64,000 nucleotides of DNA from CAWCDJ01 sp963796675 (GCA_963796675.1 CAWCMS010000002.1:558001-622000); one strand, 5' to 3'. Counted from the stretch's first letter, positions 53,869-63,363 are shown. Made by a program: numbers and translations. The notes: generated by a model not told the origin, from the letters alone.

Positions 53869-54387
53869 TCAGTTGGCAGCCGCGGTGAGCGGGTTCTCGT
53901 CGGCGCTGGCCCCATAGATGACGGGCACAGGGACATTGAGAAGCCGTAGATAGACGGAAAGTTGGCCGCGGTGATGATACCAGTGGTTCAGCATGATGGT
54001 GCGGATGGCAGCTGCCCGAGGCATGGCGAAGAGTTCGAGCGGTCCCGCCGTCAGCCGGAAAGTCTCTGCTGCCGATTCCGGCGTAAGGCTGCCGAGAAAG
54101 TTGCGCGCCTGGTCGAGGCCGGTCTCGAGAGTCGCCAGGATTTCGGCCTTGCTCCCCGGCACGCGCGGTTTTCCGATGGTGGCCGGGTCGATCTGCAAAG
54201 AGTCCTTCGAGAGCATACCGGAGATGCTGCCGGGAATATTCGCGATATGCAGGGCGAGCTGCCCGAGCGACATCGACTTTTCGTGCGGCCGCCAGTCCAG
54301 TTGATCGGAGGGTACGCGTTCGAGAATGCGCTGCGTGGTAGCCGCTTCGTGTTCCAATTCGGCGAGGATCGGGTCGAATAGAGACAT
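53869..54387 (-). CDS. DinB-family protein
   Basis: A 172-residue four-helix metalloprotein of the DinB/YfiT group. Metal-ligand histidines are seen in GQLALHIANIPG and NHWYHHRGQLSVYLR. Members act as thiol transferases or are damage-inducible with unknown role. ATG at 54387 with AGGG upstream. It lies between the histidine kinase and the ABC permease on the same strand. Confidence 0.88.
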   Translation of the reverse strand: MSLFDPILAELEHEAATTQRILERVPSDQLDWRPHEKSMSLGQLALHIANIPGSISGMLSKDSLQIDPATIGKPRVPGSKAEILATLETGLDQARNFLGSLTPESAAETFRLTAGPLELFAMPRAAAIRTIMLNHWYHHRGQLSVYLRLLNVPVPVIYGASADENPLTAAAN

Positions 54388-54432
54388 ATCCCTAGCAGGG
54401 TACCGCAAGCCCGCACCGAGTGCAGCGCCGGA

Positions 54433-57003
54433 TTACTCCGCGCGAATCGCCTGTATCGGGTCGACGCGCACAGCTCGCACCGCGGGCATCAGGCTTCCCG
54501 CGAGCGTCATCACGGCGACCAGTGCAGCGGCGCAGGAAAACGCGGCGGCGTCATCGGGCTGCACGCCGGCAAGCAGCGCGGTCATCGCGCGGCCCGAGGC
54601 GTAGGCCAGCAGTACTCCGGGCACCAAGCCGGCGGCGGAGAGCAGGGCAGCCTGGCGAAGCACCATTCCAACGATGTCGGCGCGCTGGGCGCCGAGTGCG
54701 ATGCGCACTCCGAATTCGCCGCGGCGCTCGGAGACGGCAAACGCCAGCAGACCGTGGATCCCGATGGCGGCCAGCACGAATGCGATGGCGGCGAAACTCG
54801 CGATGGCATCCACCTGCACGGTGCGGGCTTCGCTATCGAGCGCGACAATCTGCTCCATGCTGCGCACATTGGAGATGGACTGCTCGGGGTCGGCCGCGTG
54901 AATGATCCGGCGGATCGCCGGCACGGGCGAAGAGCCGGAGGAGAGCACCACCAGGTCCTTGGGCGTATAGCCGATGAGCCAGCCGTCTTCCACCTGGCGG
55001 TAGGGCAGGTAGACTTGCGGCTCGCTGGTGCGTTCCAGGCCGCGAACCTTGATATCACCCACGATGCCCACAACCATGCGGTCATGGAAGGCCATGGTAA
55101 AGTGTCGGCCGATGGGGTCGGCGCCGGGCCAGTAGCGGTGCGCGAAGGTGGCGCTCACGACGGCCGCATAAGGCGTGGTGGTGGTGTCGCGCTCGCTGAC
55201 GTCGCGTCCCTGATGGAGCGGGATCCCCATGGTGGCGAAAAATCCGGGGGTGACGAATCGCAGACTCGCGGTGTACGGACGGCTGGAATCGGCCAGGCCG
55301 TTGATCTCCACCTTCCAGATGCCGCCGCGCATTACCATCGGCAGATAGCTGATATAGGCGGCATTGCGTACTCCGGGGAGGGCGCGGATTTCCGAGATGA
55401 CGCGGTCATAGAAGGCTTGCCGAACGGCGGTGCTCTCGTATTTCGGCAGCGGGAGCGCGGTGCGCAGCGTCATCACGCCATCGGTGCGGAAGCCGGGGTC
55501 GGTCGAGCGGATGCGCCAGAGCGCCCGCGCGAGCAGTCCGCAGGAGACCAGCAGGACGAGCGAGACCGCGATCTCGGCGACGACGAGTGCGGAGCGTAGA
55601 CGTGCCTTGCGGCCTCCGCCCGCGCGGCGGCTCTCGCGGAGTGCCGCGAACCCTCCGCCGGACGCACGCCACGCCGGGATGATGCCGAAGGCGGCGGTGG
55701 TGAGGGCGGTGATCAGCGCGGCGAAGCCGAGGACGCGAAGGTCGATCGACGGCTGCTCGGCGACCGGAAGTGCGTTCGGCACGAGCTTGGCGAACAGCGG
55801 GATGCCGGCGGCGGCGAGCGCGACTCCGAGAATTCCGCCGATGAGTGCCACCAGAGCGCATTCGGTGAAGATCTGCCGCACGATGCGTTCCCGGCCGGCG
55901 CCGAGGGCGGCACGCACGGCGAGTTCCTGGCGCCGTGCCAGCGCGCGCGCCAGCAGCAGGTTGGCGAGATTCGCCGCGGCGATCAGGAGTACGGAAAGCG
56001 CTGCGCCGCAAAGCACGGCCAGCAGCATGCGCGATTGGTCGGACACATCGTCGCGCAGGGAGACCACGTTGGCCCCGGTGTGGGCGTTGTCCTTGGGATA
56101 TTGCCGTTCGAGTTGCGCGGCGATGCCGGAGAGTTCGGCCAGCGCGGAGGTTTGCGAAACGCCCGGTTTGAGGCGCCCGATGGCGCCCAGCCAATTGTCG
56201 GTACGGTCGACGTAATCGTCTTCGCGGAAACGCGCGGTCGTCCAGAGTTCGGTTTCGCGGCTGGGGAAGAGAAAAGCGGACGGCATCACGCCGATGACGG
56301 TGTAGGGCTCGCTATCGAGAATGACTTTGCGCCCGAGGATGCCGGGGTCGCCGCCGAAAACCGATTGCCACAGCCGGTAGCTGAGGATCAGGGTTCCGGG
56401 CGCGCCCGCGCGGTCGTCTTCTTCACTGAAGACGCGGCCGAAGAGCGGCGCGACTCCGAGCGTAGGCAGCACGCCGGATGTAACCGCGGACCCGTCGATA
56501 CGTTCGGGCGCACCTTCACCGATCAGATTGGCGGAAATGCTGTGCCACGCGCCCATCGATACGAATGAGCGGCTCATATGCTGCCAGTCGCGGAAGTTGC
56601 CGGGCGAAAGCTCCATCCGCGAATATTCGGGGATGCGCTCCCAGAGTTTGACGAGACGGCCCGGATCGTGGAAGGGCAGGGGACGCAAGAGTACATGGTC
56701 GGCGATCGAAAATGCCGCGGTGGTCGCGCCGATTCCCAGCGCCACCACGACGATGGAGGCGAAGGCGAAGCCGGGCGTGCGGCCGAGCGCGCGGCCGGCA
56801 TAGCGGATGTCCTGGCGCAGAATGTCCGCGTGCACGGCCGAGGCGTTGGCGGCGATTTCGAAGAACGCGGAGATCCACAGCCAGGCGCGTCCGAGCACGC
56901 CGGTGCCGCGCAACTGGTGTGCGAAGACCGCGGTCATTTCGCCGCCGTACTCATTGCGGAACGAGACGGGATAGAGATGCAGCAAAGCCCGGTAGAACCA
57001 CAT
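54433..57003 (-). CDS. ADOP-family ABC transporter permease (MacB/FtsX-like)
   Basis: An 856-residue membrane protein of the Acidobacterial duplicated orphan permease type. A short N-terminal region (FYRALLHLYPVSFRNEYGGEM) is followed by two MacB-periplasmic-core/FtsX units, each with membrane segments. The conserved DIRYAGRALGRTPGFAFASIVVVALGIGATTAAFSI and a second DGVMTLRTALPLPKYE region are typical. No ATPase gene is adjacent, as expected for orphans. Its ATG shares one base with the stop of padR (TGATG), so the two are co-translated and PadR probably controls it. The substrate is unknown. Confidence 0.92.
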   Translation of the reverse strand: MWFYRALLHLYPVSFRNEYGGEMTAVFAHQLRGTGVLGRAWLWISAFFEIAANASAVHADILRQDIRYAGRALGRTPGFAFASIVVVALGIGATTAAFSIADHVLLRPLPFHDPGRLVKLWERIPEYSRMELSPGNFRDWQHMSRSFVSMGAWHSISANLIGEGAPERIDGSAVTSGVLPTLGVAPLFGRVFSEEDDRAGAPGTLILSYRLWQSVFGGDPGILGRKVILDSEPYTVIGVMPSAFLFPSRETELWTTARFREDDYVDRTDNWLGAIGRLKPGVSQTSALAELSGIAAQLERQYPKDNAHTGANVVSLRDDVSDQSRMLLAVLCGAALSVLLIAAANLANLLLARALARRQELAVRAALGAGRERIVRQIFTECALVALIGGILGVALAAAGIPLFAKLVPNALPVAEQPSIDLRVLGFAALITALTTAAFGIIPAWRASGGGFAALRESRRAGGGRKARLRSALVVAEIAVSLVLLVSCGLLARALWRIRSTDPGFRTDGVMTLRTALPLPKYESTAVRQAFYDRVISEIRALPGVRNAAYISYLPMVMRGGIWKVEINGLADSSRPYTASLRFVTPGFFATMGIPLHQGRDVSERDTTTTPYAAVVSATFAHRYWPGADPIGRHFTMAFHDRMVVGIVGDIKVRGLERTSEPQVYLPYRQVEDGWLIGYTPKDLVVLSSGSSPVPAIRRIIHAADPEQSISNVRSMEQIVALDSEARTVQVDAIASFAAIAFVLAAIGIHGLLAFAVSERRGEFGVRIALGAQRADIVGMVLRQAALLSAAGLVPGVLLAYASGRAMTALLAGVQPDDAAAFSCAAALVAVMTLAGSLMPAVRAVRVDPIQAIRAE

Positions 57004-57365
57004 CACGCTTTCTCCGGAGAAAGGCCGCGATCGCGCGCCATGTCGAGGAGTTGGGCGAGGCGGCGGGCCTCGGCGCGGGCCACCGCGCTGCCGAAGGCGG
57101 TGAGCCGGTAATAGCGGCGGCGTTCATCGTCGAGTTCGGGCGCGGGGCGGTGGCGGGTTTCGACAATCAGGCCCTGCTCCAGCATCCGCTGTATGGAACG
57201 GTAGAGCGTGCCGGCGCTGAGCCGGAGCTTGCCGCCGGTGCGGTCCGCAATGTCCTGGATCATGGCATAGCCGTGGCGGTCTTCGTCGGCCAGGGCCAGC
57301 AGAATGTGGAAAGTGGCGCTCGGAAGCGGCAGTAGCGATTCCGGCGCGGGCGATCCGTGAGCCAT
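57003..57365 (-). CDS. PadR-family transcriptional regulator
   Basis: A 120-residue winged-helix repressor (SATFHILLALADEDRHGYAMIQDIADRTGGKLRLSAGTLYRSIQRMLEQGLI) with a C-terminal dimerisation helix. It forms a two-gene unit with the ADOP permease. The ATG lies only 6 bp after a perfect TATAAT -10 box, so the mRNA is probably leaderless. Two tandem 15-bp repeats over the -35 region are the likely binding site. Confidence 0.93.
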   Translation of the reverse strand: MAHGSPAPESLLPLPSATFHILLALADEDRHGYAMIQDIADRTGGKLRLSAGTLYRSIQRMLEQGLIVETRHRPAPELDDERRRYYRLTAFGSAVARAEARRLAQLLDMARDRGLSPEKA

Positions 57366-57371
57366 GCGGAT

Positions 57372-57399
57372 ATTATATCCACACTGGCTATATTTGCAA
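57372..57399 (-). promoter_or_regulatory. padR promoter giving a leaderless mRNA
   Basis: Minus strand TTGCAA (57394-57399), 16 bp, TATAAT (57372-57377), 6 bp before the start codon at 57365. Confidence 0.65.
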
Positions 57400-57414
57400 T
57401 GGCTATAGTTGCGA
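57385..57414. promoter_or_regulatory. Tandem 15-bp repeats, probable PadR operator
   Basis: TGGCTATATTTGCAA (57385-57399) and TGGCTATAGTTGCGA (57400-57414) in direct tandem, two differences. They cover the padR -35 box and reach into the end of the M20 peptidase gene. Confidence 0.55.
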
Positions 57415-58779
57415 CTGCGCGAGTGCCTTCACATAGCGATAGGTGAACTCGACACCTTCGTAGAAGGACTTGACGGGCAGGCGCTCGTCGCGGCCGTGCG
57501 CGCGGACGTCGTCTTCATCGACGAAGAGGCCGTCGATGCCGTAGCAGGGCACGCCGGCGATCCGCAGATAGAGCGAATCGGTAGCGCCGGTCTCCATCAC
57601 GGGGATGACGCGGACTCCGGTCCACATCGATTCGGTGGCGTGCTGCACGATGGCGACGACTTTCGGGTCCATCGGCGCAAACGGGCTGGGCTTGGCCGGC
57701 GAGAGCACGGAAACGTGAATCTTTGGGTCGGCAAGCAGGTGGACGAGCGTGCTTTCCACGTTCGCGGCGTTGTCGGTGGGGAGCAGCCGGCAATTGACCA
57801 CGGCCTTCGCGGTCTGCGGCAGGGCGTTCTCAGCGTGGCCGCCGGAAAGCATGGTGGCGACGCAGGTGGTGCGCAGCAGCGCGTTGTAGTACGGATCGGC
57901 CGAGAGGCGCGCGACGGCGGCGGCATCGTTGGGGTTGGCTGCAACGGTCTTCATGTCCTCGGCGACCTGGCCGCTGTAAATGGCCGACATACGCTCGAGG
58001 TAGGCGCGGGTGACGTCGAACAACTGCACGGGGAAATCGAAGGCGGCGAGGCGGGTGAGACCTTGGGCCAGGTGGTAGATCGCATTGTCCTTGCGGGGCA
58101 GGGAACTGTGTCCGCCGGAATTGGTCACTTCGAGGGTGAAGCTGAGGAAGACTTTTTCAGCGGCCTGAACGCCCATAAAGACGTGCTTGCCGTTCTTGAT
58201 ATGGCCGCCGCCGGCATCGGCATTGACACAGAAGGCGGCGTCGATCAGATCGCGGTGGTTTTCGACCAGCCACTTGACGCCGTTGGCCGTGCCGCCCTCC
58301 TCGTCGGAGGTGAGGGCGAGGATGAGGTCGCGCGACGGGCGGAAGCCTTCGCGCTTCATGCGAAGGAAGGCAGTGACGAGCTCCGAGTCAGCACCCTTCA
58401 TATCCTGGGTGCCGCGGCCGAAGAAGTAGCCGTCCTGCTCGCGGAACTGGAAGGGGTCGAAGGACCAGTCGGCGCGGAGGGCCTCGACGACGTCGAGATG
58501 TCCGAGGAAGAGGATGGGCTTGGCGGATCCGGTGCCGCGCAGGCGCACGACGAGGTTTCCCTTGCGGGGGACAGGGGTGAAAAGTTGGACGTCGGCTTCA
58601 GGAAAGCCGGCTTGGCGGAAGCGCTCGGCCATGGCTTCGGCGGCGCGGGTGTTGTCGCCCGAGGAGTTTGTGGTGTTGATGTTGATGAGCTGCTCGAAGA
58701 TGTCGCGGCTGAGGTGGTCCCACGGGGTGGTTTGCGCCACCAGAGGTGCGGCGGCGAGGAGGCAAAGAAGAATGCGCAT
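57403..58779 (-). CDS. M20-family metallopeptidase, exported
   Basis: A 458-residue zinc peptidase of the M20 group. It has a signal peptide (MRILLCLLAAAPLVAQ), the metal site series FLGHLDVV, GRGTQDMKG and SDEEGG (with the catalytic Glu), and SGGHSSLPRKDN in the dimerisation domain. It would cut small peptides or acylated amino acids in the periplasm. The ATG at 58779 fits the signal peptide; the frame stays open upstream. It is divergent from the DUF1080 gene with only 50 bp between. Confidence 0.9.
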   Translation of the reverse strand: MRILLCLLAAAPLVAQTTPWDHLSRDIFEQLININTTNSSGDNTRAAEAMAERFRQAGFPEADVQLFTPVPRKGNLVVRLRGTGSAKPILFLGHLDVVEALRADWSFDPFQFREQDGYFFGRGTQDMKGADSELVTAFLRMKREGFRPSRDLILALTSDEEGGTANGVKWLVENHRDLIDAAFCVNADAGGGHIKNGKHVFMGVQAAEKVFLSFTLEVTNSGGHSSLPRKDNAIYHLAQGLTRLAAFDFPVQLFDVTRAYLERMSAIYSGQVAEDMKTVAANPNDAAAVARLSADPYYNALLRTTCVATMLSGGHAENALPQTAKAVVNCRLLPTDNAANVESTLVHLLADPKIHVSVLSPAKPSPFAPMDPKVVAIVQHATESMWTGVRVIPVMETGATDSLYLRIAGVPCYGIDGLFVDEDDVRAHGRDERLPVKSFYEGVEFTYRYVKALAQSQL

Positions 58780-58829
58780 ACGGATAGATCCTATTGTCGT
58801 ACAGCCCCACATGGTATATTCCAAGGCAA

Positions 58830-59429
58830 ATGCGGGCGATCCTCTTATTCCTGGTGGCGCTTCCGCTGAGCGCGCAGACGTGGCAGCCGCTGTTTGACGG
58901 CAAGACGCTCAATGGATGGCACGAGGCGGCGTTCACGAACCACGGCAAGATTACCGTGGACAACGGGACGATGGTGATTGGGGCGGGCGTGCCGATGACC
59001 GGCGCGACGTGGGCCGGCGAGTTTCCGAAGACGGACTACGAGATCCGCTATGAGGCCCAACGCCTGCGCGGCGGCGATTTTTTCGCGAGCCTTACGTTTC
59101 CGGTCGGCGATTCGTTCTGCACGTGGATCGGGGGCGGATGGGGCGGCGACATCGTCGGGCTTTCGAGCATCGACAACTGGGACGCCTCGGAAAACGAGAC
59201 CCGCACTTACTTCAACTTTGCGCGGGCTCACTGGTACCGCTTTCGTTTGCAGGTGACGGCGGAGCGCATTCAGGCGTGGATCGACGATCAGCGGGTGATC
59301 GATGTGAAGATCGCGGGACGAACGGTCGGCCTGCGCTTCGGCGAGATGAAGCTTTCGGCGCCGCTCGGGCTCATCTCGTACAACACCGAGGGCGCCGTGC
59401 GGAACATCGAGTACCGGCTGTTGAAGTAG
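58830..59429 (+). CDS. DUF1080 (3-keto-disaccharide hydrolase) domain protein
   Basis: A 199-residue exported protein: signal peptide MRAILLFLVALPLSAQ, then the laminin-G-like DUF1080 domain (WQPLFDGKTLNGWHE; YEIRYEAQRLRGGDFFASLTFPVGD; WDASENETRTYFNFARAHWYRFRLQV). The family hydrolyses 3-keto-glycosides or binds sugar. AAGG lies close before the ATG. The next gene, convergent, is a Gfo/Idh/MocA protein, a class also tied to keto-sugar chemistry. Confidence 0.9.
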   Translation: MRAILLFLVALPLSAQTWQPLFDGKTLNGWHEAAFTNHGKITVDNGTMVIGAGVPMTGATWAGEFPKTDYEIRYEAQRLRGGDFFASLTFPVGDSFCTWIGGGWGGDIVGLSSIDNWDASENETRTYFNFARAHWYRFRLQVTAERIQAWIDDQRVIDVKIAGRTVGLRFGEMKLSAPLGLISYNTEGAVRNIEYRLLK

Positions 59430-59436
59430 CGTCCGT

Positions 59437-59522
59437 GTGGGGCAGAATTCATTCTGCGGCGGGCTTCAGCCCGCCTTCAGCGATCGGGCTGAAGCCCGAT
59501 GCAGGCTGAAGACCTACCCCAC
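59437..59522. repeat. Nested hairpin element between convergent genes
   Basis: Outer 6-bp inverted repeat GTGGGG (59437-59442) / CCCCAC (59517-59522). Inside are three hairpins in a row: GCAGAATTCATTCTGC (59442-59457), GGCGGGCTTCAGCCCGCC (59458-59475) and ATCGGGCTGAAGCCCGAT (59483-59500). It is a REP/REPIN-like element that may also terminate both transcripts. Confidence 0.7.
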
Positions 59523-59532
59523 CAGGGCACCG

Positions 59533-61161
59533 CTAGCCGTTCAGCGTCCAGCCGCTGCGGTAACTGCGCTTCAGCCACTCGTTCGCTTCGGAATCATTGG
59601 TGACGCGTCCGGCGGCAGGGTCGTAGTCCAGGCGCTTTCCGGCGCGGTGGGCTACCAGGCCGAGGAGCATCTGCTCCATCATGGTGCCGCTGTAATCGAA
59701 ATCGCAGTGGGTCTTGCTGCTGGTGCCGTGGGTGACGTGGTCGCTCTTGCCTTTGCAGGCGTCGAGCCACTCCTGCTGGAAGACGTCGCCGCCGGGGCGC
59801 GGTGCTTCGCCTCTCTTTTCGGCCTGGGCGATGGCTTCGACACTGGTGTTGGGCAAACCCAGAGCGGCGGGAATCTTGCCATCCAGCATCTGCACGACCG
59901 GGAAGCCGTTGGGGCCCGGGTCGGCGCTCGGCATGGCCGTGAATCCGGACGGTAGCGAAACGGAGCGGCCGGCGGGCGCGCCGCCACGCCCGCCACGGCC
60001 GCCGCGCGCGCTCGCGGTGCGGGCCGGTGCCTGGGTGATCTGGCCAGTGCCTTCGATCAGCGGCAACAGCGCATCCGGTGAGCGGCGCTTATAGTAAGTC
60101 AGGTCGCCGTCGTCATTATTGGGGAGTATGACGCGGCTGGTGAAATCCGCGACGATCGAGCCCTTGGTCCCCTCGAAGATCGCGCCATTGGGAATGTGGG
60201 CCACATCGATGTAGCCGCGCGGAGATTCGGGCTTCAGCCCGCCCTGATACCACACCACCTGCACCGGCCCGCGCCAGTGATTGGCGGGGTGGTCGAAGAT
60301 CGCCTTGAGCTTGACGGGCGTGATGTTGGGGTCGAATTGGTCGCTCACTTCGCGGTCAATGTCGATCGCGGTAGGCGCGCCGGCATCGATCGAATTCCAG
60401 AGCAGGTCCATGGTGTGAGCGCCCATATCGCCCATCTGGCCGACTCCGAAATCGCGATACATGTTCCAGAACAGGCAGTTCAGGCCGCTCGATCCGCCGA
60501 AATATTGCGGGCTGTAGGGATGATACGGCGACGGGCCGATCCACTGTTCGTAGTGCAGGAACGAGGGCGCCATGCCCTGAGCTTCAGGATAGCCGGGGCG
60601 CGGCAACTGGCGGCTGTCCCAACCGTGGATCGTCTTGAGGTCGCCGACGGCGCCATCGAGGATGAGCTCGCGAATTCGCTCGAAATTCGGATAGGCGTGG
60701 CGCTGCGTACCGTGCTGGGTGGCGACCTTGGTTTTGCGGCTGAGGTAATTGGCGCGCACCGTGCGGATCTCATCCACGGTGATGCCCATGGGCTTTTCGC
60801 AGTAGACGTGCAGGTTGCGGTTGAGCGCCCAGTTGGCAATGAAGGCGTGGTGGTGATCGGCAGTGCAGATGATGATGGCTTCCACGTCCTTCTGGTCGAG
60901 CAGGCGGCGCCAATCCCAATAGGTCTTGGCCTTGGGGAAGATCTCGAGGGCTTCCTTCGTGCGGAGGTCGTTGACATCGCAGAGGGCCACGACGTTTTCG
61001 TTGCGCAGCACGTTGTAGTGCGCGGTGCCGCGGCCCCACACACCGATGAGGGCGACGTTCAGGCGGTTGCTGGGTGCGGTCTGTCCGCGCAGCATACCGC
61101 TTCGCAGGATAGTCAGGCCCGCGCCGGCGGCAGCGGATTTGAGCAGGTCACGTCGTTGCAT
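59533..61161 (-). CDS. Gfo/Idh/MocA-family oxidoreductase, Tat-exported
   Basis: A 542-residue NAD(P)-dependent oxidoreductase. It has a twin-arginine signal (QRRDLLKSAAAGAGLTIL), then the Rossmann motif LIGVWGRGTAHY, ADHHHAFIANWAL and the catalytic CEKPMG. The C-terminal domain has a glycine/arginine-rich loop (ARGGRGGRGGAPAGR) in place of a compact turn. The family oxidises sugars, including 1- or 3-keto formation. ATG at 61161. The neighbouring DUF1080 protein suggests a shared role in extracytoplasmic sugar chemistry. Confidence 0.9.
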   Translation of the reverse strand: MQRRDLLKSAAAGAGLTILRSGMLRGQTAPSNRLNVALIGVWGRGTAHYNVLRNENVVALCDVNDLRTKEALEIFPKAKTYWDWRRLLDQKDVEAIIICTADHHHAFIANWALNRNLHVYCEKPMGITVDEIRTVRANYLSRKTKVATQHGTQRHAYPNFERIRELILDGAVGDLKTIHGWDSRQLPRPGYPEAQGMAPSFLHYEQWIGPSPYHPYSPQYFGGSSGLNCLFWNMYRDFGVGQMGDMGAHTMDLLWNSIDAGAPTAIDIDREVSDQFDPNITPVKLKAIFDHPANHWRGPVQVVWYQGGLKPESPRGYIDVAHIPNGAIFEGTKGSIVADFTSRVILPNNDDGDLTYYKRRSPDALLPLIEGTGQITQAPARTASARGGRGGRGGAPAGRSVSLPSGFTAMPSADPGPNGFPVVQMLDGKIPAALGLPNTSVEAIAQAEKRGEAPRPGGDVFQQEWLDACKGKSDHVTHGTSSKTHCDFDYSGTMMEQMLLGLVAHRAGKRLDYDPAAGRVTNDSEANEWLKRSYRSGWTLNG

Positions 61162-61198
61162 GGTAGTCCTCGATGCAGCTACCCGTATCACGGATACA

Positions 61199-61984
61199 CT
61201 ACGGGTTCAAGCGGTCCCACGAGTCGGGGAGTGCGGCTACGGACTCGATGACGGCGTCGGGGCGGATGCCGAGATCGAGATCGGCGGGGCGGAACTTGCC
61301 GGTTCGCACGAGGATCGCGCGGAGGCCGGCATCCTGGGCGCCGGCGATATCGGAGTGAATATCGTCGCCGATCATGACCAGGTTCTTGGCGGGAAGCGCG
61401 AGTTTGGCGGAGGCGGCCTCGAAGAAGGCGGCCGCGGGTTTGCCGAAGATCATGGGCTTGCGACCGGTGGCGTGCTCCAGTGCGGCCACGAACGGAGCGA
61501 CGTCGAGCGAGATACCGTCGGAGGCGAGCCAGTAGCGGGTCATGCCGAGGGCGACAAGTTTGGCTTCGGGATTGTGGTGCAGCAAGCGGAAGGCGCGGTT
61601 GAGAGTGCGGAAGTCCCAGAGATCGCCGAGATCGCCGATGACAACGTAGGACGCGCCCTGCTCGGCGTTGTCGGGGAGCATCGGAAGGCCGTCGAATTCG
61701 GAGCGCGTGGAGGAGCGCAGGAATAACGCGAGATTGCCGGGGCCGTTAGCGCGGAGCCAGTCGGCGAAGGCCACGGCGGGGCTGAGGATAGCGGACTCGT
61801 GCGCGGAAATGCCGAAGCGCTCCAGCTTTTCGACGAGCGCGGCGCGGGCGCGCGACGTGGTGTTGGTGACGAAAAGATGAGGGATCTGTTGGGATTGCAC
61901 CCAGCGGATGGCGTCGGCCGCGCCGGGTATCGGCTGGTCGGAGTTATAGACCACGCCGTCCATGTCAAAGAGTATTCCGCGCAC
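61199..61984 (-). CDS. HAD-superfamily hydrolase (HDHD2/NagD-like)
   Basis: A 261-residue phosphatase of HAD class IIA: DMDG with the nucleophile Asp, VTNTTSRAR, KPAAAFF and GDDIHSDIAGAQDAG with the metal-binding Asp pair. It resembles the HDHD2/LHPP type. The GTG at 61984 is the likely start; an ATG just upstream is in another frame. A longer open frame upstream is the shadow of the AtuA gene. Confidence 0.88.
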   Translation of the reverse strand: MRGILFDMDGVVYNSDQPIPGAADAIRWVQSQQIPHLFVTNTTSRARAALVEKLERFGISAHESAILSPAVAFADWLRANGPGNLALFLRSSTRSEFDGLPMLPDNAEQGASYVVIGDLGDLWDFRTLNRAFRLLHHNPEAKLVALGMTRYWLASDGISLDVAPFVAALEHATGRKPMIFGKPAAAFFEAASAKLALPAKNLVMIGDDIHSDIAGAQDAGLRAILVRTGKFRPADLDLGIRPDAVIESVAALPDSWDRLNP

Positions 61985-62028
61985 AGCTTCATTATCACCG
62001 CCGAGACGCGGAGACGCAGAGAAAACGT

Positions 62029-63363
62029 TTAGGCGACGACTTCCACCTTCGTCACGATCTCTTCGCGGGGAAGGAGTGCAGACCAGTAGGCGACGATCTC
62101 GCGCACCGGCGGGCGTCCTTCGCCAAAGCCGGTGGCGCCGGGAGGGCCGTTCAAGACCAGCGGGATTAATTCTCGTGTGAAGCGGTCGACGGCTTTGCGG
62201 TCCTGGCCGCGGACACCGATGCGGAGCTGCACTTCGGGAGGATCGGGGTTCGGCGGTGCGACGCGCCCGAGACACGCATTCACGCCGAAAAATTCGGTGT
62301 AGATCTCCTCGAAGGCGAGGCCGAGGCCTTTCAGCCGCTCGCGCACGATGCGATCGGCGGCGCGCGCTTTGTCGAGCGCCTGCGGCCACGAGTAGACCAA
62401 CGTGCCGATCGCCTTCCAGCCGTTCGCGTAACTGATCGAGAGTTTCAGCGAGGGCGGGCGCGGGCCGCCGCGGATGCCGCTCACGCGCACGCGATCGGGG
62501 CCGGCGTCGGCCAGATGGATCGCCGTGAAGTCGGCGATGCAATCGGGGGTGATGTACCGCTTCGGGTCGCCGAGTTCGTAGAGCAGCTGCTCTTTGACGG
62601 TATTGATGTCGACGCGCCCGCCGGCATCCCCGTGTTTGGTCACTATGAACGTGCCATCCGGCTCCGCTTCCACGATCGGGTAGCCGATGTTCGCCATGTC
62701 GGGAATACATTGCCAATCGACCTGGCAGTTGCCGCCCGAGCACTGCGCGCCGCACTCGATGATGTGGCCGGCGATGGTGCCGGCGGCAAGTTTGTCATAC
62801 TCCTCCGGACCCCAGCCGAAGCGGTGGACCATGGGTGCGAGCGTGAGGGCGGTATCGGTGGAGCGGCCGGCGATGACGACGTCCGCGCCGGTGGCGAGGG
62901 CTTCGGCCAGAGGGAACGCGCCGATGTAGGCGTTGGCGCTCTGGATCCGGCCATGGATGGCGGAGAGGGGTTCGCCGGTATCCATATCGCGCATCTCGTA
63001 GCCCTTGGCGAGGAACTCGTCGAGGCGGCCGTAAACGTCGTCGCCGAGCACCACCGCGACTTTCAATCCGGGGGCGAGCCGCACCACTTCACGCGCACAG
63101 GCCACGGGGTTGACGCCGCCGGCATTGGCGATGATTTTGATGCCGCGCTCGCGGATGCGCGCGGCGAGACGAGCCACCAGCGGCGGGAAATCGCGTGCGT
63201 AGCCGAGGTTCGAGTCGGCCTGCTTCTGCTTCTGCAGGATCGACATGGTGATCTCGGCCAGGTAGTCGAGCGCCAGGTAGTCGATGGGGCCCTGCTCCAC
63301 CAGGCGCACCGGCGCTTCGAGCCAATCGCCCCAGAAGCCCTGGCCGTTGGCGATGCGGATCAC
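62029..63363 (-). CDS. AtuA-family protein (acyclic terpene utilisation, DUF1446)
   Basis: A 444-residue protein of the AtuA family: ANGQGFWGDW at the start, DYLALDYLAEITMSILQK, KIIANAGGVNPVAC and IAGRSTDTALTLAP are the usual marks. AtuA is needed for use of citronellol and related terpenes, though its exact reaction is unsettled. The GTG start overlaps the stop of the carboxylase gene (GTGA), so they form an operon with a biotin-dependent acyl-CoA carboxylase, as in Atu and Liu pathways. Confidence 0.9.
   Translation of the reverse strand: MIRIANGQGFWGDWLEAPVRLVEQGPIDYLALDYLAEITMSILQKQKQADSNLGYARDFPPLVARLAARIRERGIKIIANAGGVNPVACAREVVRLAPGLKVAVVLGDDVYGRLDEFLAKGYEMRDMDTGEPLSAIHGRIQSANAYIGAFPLAEALATGADVVIAGRSTDTALTLAPMVHRFGWGPEEYDKLAAGTIAGHIIECGAQCSGGNCQVDWQCIPDMANIGYPIVEAEPDGTFIVTKHGDAGGRVDINTVKEQLLYELGDPKRYITPDCIADFTAIHLADAGPDRVRVSGIRGGPRPPSLKLSISYANGWKAIGTLVYSWPQALDKARAADRIVRERLKGLGLAFEEIYTEFFGVNACLGRVAPPNPDPPEVQLRIGVRGQDRKAVDRFTRELIPLVLNGPPGATGFGEGRPPVREIVAYWSALLPREEIVTKVEVVA

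Noticed and set aside
61985..62755. N-terminal extension of the HAD hydrolase into the AtuA gene.
   Set aside because: Out-of-frame shadow of AtuA; the HAD fold begins at RGILFDMDG.
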